Of a DNA stretch of 64,000 bases, positions 12,977 to 21,510 are shown piece by piece. The stretch is taken from NCBI GenBank assembly GCA_028583405.1, contig JAPTMU010000120.1:186001-250000 (forward strand), given 5' to 3'. Position 1 is the stretch's first letter. Every line of letters begins with the position of its first letter. Made by a program: the position numbers and the translations under genes. This DNA comes from Pogonophryne albipinna. Taxonomy: Eukaryota > Chordata > Actinopteri > Perciformes > Artedidraconidae. The notes under the pieces are model-generated. The model searched no databases and had not been told where the DNA came from. It saw nothing but the letters and a program-made list of their open reading frames with translations.

Positions 12977-13008
<32 letters not shown>

Positions 13009-13033
13009 GGTAGTAGTATAAGTAGTAGTTGTG

Positions 13034-13064
<31 letters not shown>

Positions 13065-13066
13065 GT

Positions 13067-13134
<68 letters not shown>

Positions 13135-13138
13135 TGTG

Positions 13139-13178
<40 letters not shown>

Positions 13179-13198
13179 TAGTAGAAGTAGTAGTTGTG

Positions 13199-13241
<43 letters not shown>

Positions 13242-13271
13242 TAGTAGAAGTAGTAGTTGTGGTAGTAGTAT

Positions 13272-13347
<76 letters not shown>

Positions 13348-13387
13348 TGTGGTAGTAGTAGTAGTAGTGGTAGTAGTAGAAGTAGTA
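11548..13387. repeat. About 1.8-kb TAG/TGG compound microsatellite with higher-order structure
   Basis: About 1,840 bases of almost uninterrupted TAG triplets, broken by TGG runs and marker words such as GGTGTAG, GTGGTGGTTGTGGTGG and GTGGTACTAG. The marker sequence recurs in the same order at 11859-12175 and 12456-12740, showing block duplications of about 600 bp. Because the unit is 3 bp and both strands lack stops in some frames, it yields long meaningless frames (poly-Val, poly-Ser, and a 408-codon poly-Thr/Leu/Tyr frame on the minus strand). Confidence 0.95.
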
Positions 13388-15124
13388 CCTTTCAAACCTT
13401 ATGATGCCTCACCTTATTTCAATTTAGTCATTCAATTGTGTTGGTAAAAAGATATGTTTTGTCGGAAAACAACTTACTCTGTGCTAAAAAATGGACTCTC
13501 TGATCAGCTGTGTGTTTTTAAATGACTCGTGCTTGAGTTTCCATTACAGGTCTTTCCTTGTTGAGTCAGATTGTTTTGTTTCAGACTGAACTGGAAATGT
13601 TTTTTTCCTACATGTCCAGTTCTCATTTCTGGAGCTTTAGAGCATACTGGGACTTGTTGTATAAAAAGATAATGATATTAATCTTTGCTTCAGATGACTG
13701 TGTGTTAGATTGTCTCATGTTTTTTAGGTTTTTAAACTTCACTTTTAGCTATTTAAAGTGATAATGAGGCTTGTGATGAACTCCCTTGGGCTGCAGCTCA
13801 TTTTTGTCAGATAACTGTTAGTCTAAAGAAATGGAGGTGCATATCATGTGTTTCCTGGAGGCAAAGATGATGTCTTCAAATTGAGTATTACATGAAGTTT
13901 GTTTTTCATTTTCAACCAATTAACAAATCGACCAATGATTTCCCCCAAAAACTCAATGAGTGCTTGGATTTCGTTCAGTGGGAAACATTTCAAATCCCCA
14001 AAACCTCAAGATTAAAGACACAAATTAGAAAGACAGAATAGAAAGCTGTACATACAAAAACCAAATACAATCTGAGAGGCACAAACCAGACAATATTTGG
14101 CATTATCTATAGTTGAATAACTTAAACTAATACATTATTTCCATCCATTTCACTTTATATTCCACCAGTTGACAAATCGACCAATGAATTCACAAAAAAA
14201 ATTAATATGCATAAGGCGCTTTGAAAACTGTAGGGGGGAATTTATTTAGGAAATGAAAAGACAGAATAGATAACTGTGAGCTTCCCAGACGTTTCAGAAC
14301 TTATACTCAACAGATTCCCACATTTCTAGACTTGAATACAGCCACAATAAATGCCAAATTTCCTCTAAAATCATACAGTAATACTGAAAGCCTCCGGTCT
14401 CAGGTGGGGAGGCGTTCTCTTCCAGGAATACCCTGTGACTGAGACGTGATGAAACATATGATTTGAGCCTCTCTCCTCGTCATGTCAGGTGCAAACAAAG
14501 AGGTGGGCGGACCGTCTCGTTTACCTCGAGATGTTTAATTAATGTGTGACAGTTGCACAGCTGCACCTGCTGCCTCTGTCTGTTACTGTACAGCTGGTGC
14601 ATTCTGACCTATCACTTTTTTATTTGCATTTAAAGAGTCTTCATTATTACAGAAGAGCATACACAATGAGATAACATATTGTTTTATGTCCGATATAACT
14701 GTTGCAATGTTGGAGGAGCTTAAGAATGTCATTGCTATTTCGACACTGTAGCTAATGTGCATATGTTAATAAAGCCTTTGAATCTTGAATCTTGAGTCCA
14801 AAAAATAAAATGGCATTATATCAGTTATTATGAGGAGTGATGTCTGTTAAAATATACATCTAAATTGAAAATGGAAAATTACAGTTTTTAAGTATTTTAA
14901 AAGCAGTGAAGAAGCGGACATTTTGAGAGTTTTAGAAGAAAAATGCATTAAAATCAAAGTTTTTTTCTAATCAATGACATATCTCACATTTTAAGATAAA
15001 TACAAAAGTTCTTCCTGGCATTAAGTAAACAGAACATAATGAGATGTTTGCATTATTAAAACAAACACACTTTCAAAAGGATTGATATTGATCAGATCTT
15101 GAGTTGACTTGGGAACCATGAAGT
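13388..15124. other. Stretch without gene; weak retroelement-tail relic
   Basis: No gene recognised. At about 14700-14793 the sequence ends '...aataaagcctttgaatcttgaatcttga', like the simple-repeat 3' tail of fish non-LTR retroelements. A diverged short block ('gacaaatcgaccaatga') occurs near 13920 and 14169. Confidence 0.4.
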
Positions 15125-15187
15125 GGGGGCGTGTGGCGCAGTGGGCTAGTGCGTTGGTGTTCGGATCAGAGGGTCACAGGTTCAAAC

Positions 15188-15801
15188 TAGGGCTGAACGA
15201 TTAATCGATTTTAAATTGAAATCGCAATTTGAAATGATGCGATTATCAAATCGCAAAGCCTGCAATTTTTTTTTCCATTTTTTTTTTTTTTTTTTTTATT
15301 GTGTGTCAGTCATCCACACCAATCAGAAGTGCTGTGCTCCACATGTACCAGCCATTGTTAATCAATCAGAAGTAGCCCATGATAGAAGGTGATAGACAGA
15401 TTGATCCAATCACCTGCCAAGTATTTTTGAAAGTGCCTGCCCTTTCCAAATGGCTTCCAATGGAGCTCTCCTAGATGCTTTGGTGAAACAAAGCATCTGA
15501 GTCAGGTTAGTAATGCTCCATCACATGTTTCTATTACAGGGAGAATCTTAAACTGAAGCTTGACTTTAAAGCAACCCAACGGAAGTTTCATGTAAGTTTA
15601 GTTTTTTCACTCGTAGCTCGGGCTGCAGGGGTGCTAGAGACGGGAGTATGTCGATACGACCTTCCTAGCTGGAATTATGGCCGCATTTTACAATAAACTT
15701 CCGTTGGGTCGCTTAAAAACAAATATCACAATTCGAATCGCAATCGCAATATTTGTCAGAAAAATCGCAATTAGATTTTTTCCCAAAATCGTGCAGCCCT
15801 A
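15188..15801. mobile_element. hAT element with TAGGGCTG termini, inside the SINE
   Basis: Ends TAGGGCTGAACGATTAATCG and AATCGTGCAGCCCTA. A perfect 8-bp TSD gttcaaac lies at 15180-15187 and 15802-15809. The TSD is part of the SINE B box, so the hAT is younger than the SINE and destroyed its internal promoter. Non-autonomous; itself contains a smaller MITE at 15569-15716. Confidence 0.9.
15569..15716. mobile_element. Short MITE nested in the hAT
   Basis: Inverted ends AAGCAACCCAACGGAAGTTT (from about 15569) and AAACTTCCGTTGGGTCGCTT (to about 15715) close a unit of about 148 bp lying inside the TAGGGCTG hAT, making three nested layers at this locus. Flanks are T/A-rich (ttta...aaaa), so the TSD cannot be fixed. 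Confidence 0.72.
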
Positions 15802-15935
15802 GTTCAAACCCCACTGCAGTCAGCATGTCGTTGTGTCCCTGAGACGCTTCACCCCAAATTGCTCCTGTGGGGATTGTCCACAGGATTGAGTATGTAAGTC
15901 GCTTTGGATAAAAGCGTCTAACAAGTGACATGAAA

Positions 15936-17047
15936 TGTATCAAACCTCTTTGGTGGTCATGATCTTTTCTTCTAATTTTTACTGGAGTATTTTTTTCTCC
16001 TGCTGGTTAAATGCATTGAATTTGCTTTAGGAAAATGCAACTTAATGTATGTGTTTATTAGCATTTAGTGGTGGTCTGTGAAGTGTTCTTCCTCTGGTGA
16101 TCTGGACGCATTTATCACTGCAAAGTAACACACAGGTTGAATATTAAGGATACAGAAGTCCTCTTTAGTGGCGATACTTGTCCAAATATGAGAGCCAATC
16201 ATCATGAGCAACATGCCAACATTTGATTTAATTTAATAATATTATTTATTATATTTAACCTAATCCAATTTACATCAAGAACGTTGTGTATTGTAGAAGC
16301 ACAATTTTAAGGAAGGAAAGGTAGAAAGTGATGAAAATAAGAAATGTTGCAACTTAAACTGCATTTTATCCTTGTATTTGTTCTTATTGCCCGTTGATAT
16401 TATCACATTTGATTTGATTTTGGGAAATATATATATATTTTATTTTATTGACACAATTAACATTGCTCTTAAAGTGGTTTTGCTGCTAATGTCTCATGTC
16501 AAAGTATTTTGGTTTTAAAAAACATGCATATTTGGCATAAAGCGACAATAGATGTTGTCATTCTGACTGAAGGAGAGGAGATTCAGTTATCTGATTTAAA
16601 GGCAAATGAAAGCATGTATGATTAAGTTTCTTCTCTTAGACGGCGTTATTGAAAGTCATTCTGGGAAGTGAGTCCACCCACGCGTTATCATAATAAAGAT
16701 AACAGTTAGAATATCAAAAAGGAATTTAAAAGGGAAACCTCTTACGGTCCAAACTAACCCTCCTGTCTCCAGAGAGCACAGCCCTTTTCCTGCTGCTCAT
16801 TTATCTCCACTCTGACAGGAAGTGTGTGTGTGTTTGTTTGTGTGTGTGTGTGTGTGTGTGTTGGATTCATCAGCTATGACCAAAGTCAAAGTTGGGGACA
16901 TCAGACTCCAATCAGCCCTGAGGGTCCCAAGCAGAAAGGGAGGAGACCTCTGACAGAGATGTATTTATTAGTTATCTTGCAGCATAATACAAAATGAGCC
17001 TAAAGTATTCCTGCTGTTACTTCATTTTTTTGTGAAAGTGCAAGTTA
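15936..17047. other. Stretch without gene
   Basis: No gene recognised. It includes a short (TG)n with TTTG interruptions at about 16822-16861. Confidence 0.5.
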
Positions 17048-17300
17048 AGGGGTCCTATTCTGCTCATTTTTAGGTGTATATGTATGTAGTGTCTCTACTG
17101 GGACATGTCTCCATGCTTTAATGTCATAAAGCTCTTTATTTTTCTCATACTGCCTGTGCTGCAGCACCTCTTTTCACCCTCTGTCTGAAACCAGAGCCCA
17201 GTCTGCTCTGATTGGTTAGCTGGCCGGCTTTGTTGTTGTGGTGATGTCACTAGGTTCAGGAAAGCTTTTGCAGACCATTTTAAATGCATTAAAAACCTAT
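17048..17300 (-). mobile_element. Copy of a dispersed fish repeat (pair of 52930-53335)
   Basis: Read on the minus strand, this stretch matches 52960-53330 over about 240 bp with few changes (shared 'accaatcagagcagactgg', 'gaaaagaggtgctgcagcac', 'gcatggagacatgtcccagt'). This copy has a single 'agtagagacactacatac' unit where the other has four tandem 57-bp units. Probably a non-autonomous DNA element; the class is uncertain. Confidence 0.75.
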
Positions 17301-17480
17301 GACACTACACTGACACTACAGGAAATGGAAAACCACAAGAAGTATCATAGGGAATTACATTTGGGACATGTTTTGATTTTGAATAGAAATTACATTGTTT
17401 TCCGTGTAAAGCAAACAAGATTGTTCAAGATGCATTTAAACACAGGGACATTTCCCAGATGAATAGATTCATGTTGTAAT

Positions 17481-18417
17481 CAACCCGCTATCACGGCAAG
17501 ACGTGAACATGTGACGATCTACCATGCTGGGAGATGTGAAGATGTCACGATTTCGTCCCTTCAAACGGGACAGTTACACGGTATTGTTAACATGGCCCAA
17601 CCAGTGGAGATATACCCGGAAATGCCAAGCAAATGCTACCCCGACGGTCGGTTGTTATTGTCAATATTAATATAATAATGATTTATTTTTTAATAGTCAC
17701 ACTCGATTACGCTGATTTTCTTGTTGCCCCAGCTGGTCGACACCTCTTTAAGCAGAAATAAAGGCTACATTAATGTATTAAATCGATCATTAATCCATGT
17801 GTGTGGATGTGGAATTAACGGATGTGACGTTGTGCGATTGCGTTGCCAGGCAACAGCTTCGGTTCATGTTAATTTACAAACTCTAACCGTAGTTATATTT
17901 AAAAACATGTTAGAAGGCCTCACGAAATACTTTAATATACATTATCCGTCATTAACAATACCGAAAACAGACGTAGGCAAGATCCTCAGCTTGGTGATTC
18001 AATGGTTTAGCCGCAATGCACGTTGGGAAATGGTGTTTATGCGATGTGAAATCCGAATAAAAAAAATAATAAAAAATAATACTTTATTCCGAGTGTTCTT
18101 GCTTTTCTCTTTGAAAGTCATCACATAACGGCATTGTAATACACGATTCGGCTGCATTAAATATTACACATCTGCCGTAGTTCTCTATTTATAAAGCCAT
18201 GATGAGAAGACTTCAAGACAAACAGGAAGAACTGCCACCAAAACGTGACGTGGATCATAAATATATCAGCAATTAAACAACATCTTACATTTATTTTCAC
18301 ACAATACGTCTCCTTGCAGTATCAACACTAATTCGGCTGACTTTTATATTTGATCCAATTGATAGATAGGCTGTATTTACACCATAAAGGTGCACAGCTG
18401 ATAGAAAGGGACACCTA
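17481..18417 (+). repeat. Left inverted arm of the foldback element
   Basis: About 937 bp, inverse to 21511-23337 after removing the insertion in that arm. The shared inner boundary is 'gggacaccta'. It differs from the right arm by a roughly 10-bp extra 'gctgatagaa' near 18397 and a roughly 35-bp gap relative to the right arm near 17935. The 135-codon frame at 17721-18128 is unrecognised and not preserved as such in the other arm. Confidence 0.9.
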
Positions 18418-18460
18418 GTGGTTAAAGCACGTTATTGAATTGTATTATTATTATTATTAA

Positions 18461-18667
18461 CTAACAGAATAAGAGACCTGACAGGGTCAGACGTTAGCCT
18501 GGCTGCACAGTCACAGAGGCTGGCTGTGTCAACTGTTCACACTTCACACTTGTAGAAATAAAAAAATGTTATATGACAGATTATCCTGTTAAACAGCAGT
18601 ATAATAAGTGTTGACTCGTGCAGAGAGAGACTCACTTCCAGCTGCCAGCAGCAGAGCTACAGAGAAC

Positions 18668-18669
<2 letters not shown>
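18461..18669 (-). pseudogene. Immunoglobulin heavy-chain V gene fragment (leader exon and truncated V exon)
   Basis: On the minus strand, ATG at 18669-18667 opens a leader exon reading MFSVALLLAAG, ending in a donor GTGAGT at 18635-18630. This matches the hydrophobic VH signal peptide typical of teleosts. About 85 bases on, the V exon (about 18548-18461) reads EQLTQPASVTVQPG, the start of framework 1 in a common fish VH family. It is broken: a TAA where Gln is expected, then a deletion of about 5 bp removing the conserved framework-1 cysteine and shifting the frame. The sequence stops at the beginning of CDR1 ('SYSV') where an ATT microsatellite begins; the acceptor region also looks damaged. 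No framework 2/3, J or RSS is present. Upstream are a TATA box and an octamer. Family recognition is from memory of teleost VH sequences; family number is not assigned. Confidence 0.87.

Positions 18670-18724
<55 letters not shown>
18669..18724. repeat. (ATG/ATC)n microsatellite in the VH 5' UTR
   Basis: About 55 bases of perfect trinucleotide repeat, reading (ATC)n on the minus strand and abutting the leader ATG. Short ATC runs at this place are usual in teleost VH leaders; this one seems expanded. Confidence 0.9.
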
Positions 18725-18725
<1 letters not shown>

Positions 18726-18780
18726 GAAGATGTGAGCTCCTGATCCCCTTTAATCTCCACTGACAGTCTCATGTGAAAGC

Positions 18781-18819
18781 CTTATAACTGTATCACAATG
18801 GAGATTACTGAGTTTGCAT
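18781..18819 (-). promoter_or_regulatory. IGHV-type promoter: octamer plus TATA box
   Basis: On the minus strand, ATGCAAAC (18819-18812) differs at one position from the immunoglobulin octamer ATGCAAAT. About 23 bases downstream is GTTATAAG (18788-18781), a TATA-like box, and the leader ATG follows after about 110 bases of 5' UTR. Octamer-TATA-leader is the standard layout of vertebrate IGHV promoters. This one lies in the loop of the foldback element. Confidence 0.75.
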
Positions 18820-19154
18820 AGAACCAAACACGTTGCATAAGAATATGAGTCGGACTGAAGATAGAAAATGGAGCTTGTTATTGTTACTATTACAAGAATA
18901 CAATCACCTCAGTGTTTAAAGAGTCTAGAATCAACTTTGTATACTTTATTTTTGCAAAAACAGATAATTAACATCTGGAGCTCTTTTAATGTCCTTTTTG
19001 ATTATTGTTACACCAGGTCTTGTCAAAACCTTTATTCTATATTCAATATCCATTACTAAACAAAACAGCACACCTGAAATGTATATTTAAATACTTTATT
19101 AAGGGCAGTGAATTAATTTTTTCTGTATGTTTTTCAAATCAGTGTTATAAGTGT

Positions 19155-21450
19155 CATAGACATTACATTACATTACATTACATTGCATTCAGCTGACGCT
19201 TTTATCCAAAGCGACTTACAATAAGTACATTCGACCAGGAAGACACAACCTTGAAGAAAACAGAATCATATAAGTACATCAGGTTTCATAGAGCCAAACA
19301 TTTCAAGTGCTACTCAACTGGCTATAGATAAGCCAGTCCTTTATTAGTATATAAGTGCTCTGTTAGCAGTTCTTTGTTAGTAATTCTATCGCTCGAGGTG
19401 GAGTCGAAAGAGATGAGTTTTCAGTCTGCGCCGGAAGATGTGCAGGCTTTCTGCTGTCCTGATGTCAATGGGGAGCTCATTCCACCATTTTGGAGCCAGG
19501 ATAGCAAACCCACGTGTTTTTGCTGATGGGAACTTGGGTCCCCCTCGCAGCGAGGGTGCAGCGAGTCGTTTGGCTGATGCAGAGCGTAGTGCACGCGCTG
19601 GGGTGTACAGTTTAACCATGTCCTGGATGTAGGAAGGGCCAGATCCATTCGCAGCATGGTACGCAAGTACCATTGTCTTGAAGTGGATTCTAGCAGTTAC
19701 CGGAAGCCAGTGAAGGGAGCGGAGGAGCGGAGTGGTGTGGGAACATTTTGGAAGGTTGAAGACCAGACGAGCCGCTGCATTCTGGATGAGCTGCAGAGGT
19801 CGGATGGCACATGCAGGTAGACCAGCCAGGAGGGAGTTGCAGTAGTCTAGGCGTGAGGTGACGAGAGCCTGGACCAGAACCTGCGTGGCTTTCTGGGTCA
19901 GCTGGGGACGTATCCTCCTGATGTTGCAAAGCGTGTATCTGCAGCAACGGGTTGTAGCAGCTATGTTTGCAGTGAAGGACAGGTTGTTATCTAGGATCAC
20001 ACCCAGATTCCTTGCAGTCTGAGTCGGGGAAACAACAGAGATGCCGATGTTGATTGTCAGGTCAAGAGTGGGACAATCTTTTCCCGGAAGGAAAAGCAGT
20101 TCAGTCTTGTCAAGGTTGAGCTTGAGGTGATGAGCAGACATCCACTGAGAGATGTCAGCTAGACAAGCAGACATGCGTGCGACGACCTGGGTCTCTGAGC
20201 GGGGAAAGGACAGAATTAATTGGGTGTCGTCAGCGTAGCAGTGGTATGAAAAACCATGCGGGCTAATGACCGATCCGAGCGAGTTTGTGTACAGGGAGAA
20301 GAGGAGGGGACCAAGAACAGAGCCCTGAGGGACCCCTGTAGTTAATTGACAAGGGTCGGACTCGGACCCTCTCCAAGTTACCCTGTAGCTACGGTCTTTG
20401 AGGTATGAGGTGAGGAGGGAAAGTGCAGAGCCTGAAACTCCAAGTTCTTGGAGAGTGCGAAGGAGGATCTGATGGTTCACCGTGTTGAATGCAGCAGACA
20501 GGTCCAACAGGATGATGACAGAGGAGAGGGATGCTGCTTTGGCAGTGTGCAGTTCCTCAGTGACAGCAATGAGAGCAGTTTCTGTGGAGTGACCTGCCTT
20601 GAAACCAGACTGGTGCGGATCCAGAAGGTTGTTCTGATGGAGATAACAGGAGAGTTGTTTAAAGACAGCGCGTTCAAGTGTTTTAGACAGGAACGGGAGT
20701 AGAGAGACAGGCCTGTAGTTTATAACATCAGACGGGTTGAGAGTGGGTTTCTTTAGGAGAGGGTTTACTCTTGCCTCCTTAAGACTATTTGGAAAGTGAC
20801 CAGAAGTTAGAGAAGTGTTGATGAAATGGGTGAGGAACGGTAGAATATCAGGAGTGATAGTCTGAAGGAGGTTTGAAGGGATAGGGTCCAGAGGACAGGT
20901 GGTAGGGCGGGCAGAGGTAATGAGGGTAAGAACCTCACTTGGAGAGAGAGGGGAAAAGGAGGTCAGTGTGTGGGTGAAAGGAGGGTCTGGTGACCCAGCG
21001 GTGAGTAAATGTGAGTCAGAAAAAGAAGAGCGAATATCATCAACCTTTTTTTCAAAATGGTTAACAAAGTCGCTTGACAGAAGTGAGGAGGGGGGAGGGG
21101 CTTTGGGAGGGTCCAAGAGGGTGGAGAAGATGGAAAATAGTTTTTTGGGATTGGAATAGGAAGATTGGATCTTATCTTGAAAGAAAGTGCTTTTTGCCTG
21201 AGAGATCGAAGCAGAGAAAGAGGAGAGGAGAGCCTGATAGGTTAGGAGGTCGTCATGGTGTTTGGATTTCCACCGTTTCCGCTCTGCTGCCCGAAGGACG
21301 GTTCTATTAGCACGCAGTGCGTCATTTAGCCAGGGAGCAGGAGGGGACTGACGAGCCTGCCGAGATGTGAGAGGACAGAGAGAGTCCAGAGAGAGTCCAG
21401 AGAGGATGAGAGAGTAGAGAGGAGAGTTTCTGCAGCAGAGTTTGGAGACA
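19155..21450 (-). mobile_element. 5'-truncated L2/Maui-like LINE
   Basis: The 3' end, at low coordinates, is a TGTAA-type simple repeat (minus strand) after a tail containing GTAAGTCGCTTTGGATAAAA. Inward lie the C-terminal region and reverse transcriptase. The element stops near 21450 before any endonuclease domain, as common after incomplete reverse transcription. It lies in the loop of the foldback element, so it inserted after or within that unit. A related shorter copy lies at 54045-55272. Confidence 0.88.
19386..21359 (-). CDS. LINE reverse transcriptase, 5'-truncated but open frame
   Basis: Open for 657 codons on the minus strand with no stop; the true start is missing because the element is 5'-truncated. 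Order: a linker with 'APWLNDALR' and 'AAERKRWK', then reverse transcriptase with motif A 'LDLSAAFNTVNH', '[14 protein letters not shown]', and the catalytic box YADD followed by TQL, then '[14 protein letters not shown]' and a conserved C-terminal segment ending '[16 protein letters not shown]'. This order fits CR1/L2-clade elements. The enzyme would prime reverse transcription from nicked target DNA, but the endonuclease is absent, so this copy cannot act alone. Where many relatives have FDTVDH, this has FNTVNH, a possible weakening of motif A. Confidence 0.88.
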   Translation of the reverse strand, partial: QARQSPPAPWLNDALRANRTVLRAAERKRWKSKHHDDLLTYQALLSSFSASISQAKSTFFQDKIQSSYSNPKKLFSIFSTLLDPPKAPPPSSLLSSDFVNHFEKKVDDIRSSFSDSHLLTAGSPDPPFTHTLTSFSPLSPSEVLTLITSARPTTCPLDPIPSNLLQTITPDILPFLTHFINTSLTSGHFPNSLKEARVNPLLKKPTLNPSDVINYRPVSLLPFLSKTLERAVFKQLSCYLHQNNLLDPHQSGFKAGHSTETALIAVTEELHTAKAASLSSVIILLDLSAAFNTVNHQILLRTLQELGVSGSALSLLTSYLKDRSYRVTWRGSESDPCQLTTGVPQGSVLGPLLFSLYTNSLGSVISPHGFSYHCYADDTQLILSFPRSETQVVARMSACLADISQWMSAHHLKLNLDKTELLFLPGKDCPTLDLTINIGISVVSPTQTARNLGVILDNNLSFTANIAATTRCCRYTLCNIRRIRPQLTQKATQVLVQALVTSRLDYCNSLLAGLPACAIRPLQLIQNAAARLVFNLPKCSHTTPLLRSLHWLPVTARIHFKTMVLAYHAANGSGPSYIQDMVKLYTPARALRSASAKRLAAPSLRGGPKFPSAKTRGFAILAPKWWNELPIDIRTAESLHIFRRRLKTHLFRLHLER

Positions 21451-21510
21451 GTGTTACATTGCTATTATTATCCTTAAAATATATGTAAAACAAAACCACT
21501 TATGATCTTT

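Larger units (their letters stand above)
15125..15935 (+). mobile_element. tRNA-derived SINE with LINE-like tail, split by a hAT
   Basis: The 5' part (15125-15187) has a tRNA-like pol III A box, TGGCGCAGTGG (15134-15144), and runs to a B box. The 3' part (15802-15935) carries a 25-nt block at 15894-15918 that is the exact reverse complement of the 3' tail of the L2-like LINE copies in this window (19195-19219 and 54071-54095), as expected of a SINE mobilised by that LINE. A hAT element (15188-15801) sits inside the B box GGTTCAAACC. A short flanking repeat catgaa (15117-15122 and 15929-15934) may be the SINE TSD. Confidence 0.82.

Noticed and set aside
12169..13395. 408-codon minus-strand frame of Thr, Leu and Tyr runs
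   Set aside because: It is a direct read of the TAG/TGG microsatellite with no unique sequence, promoter or homology.
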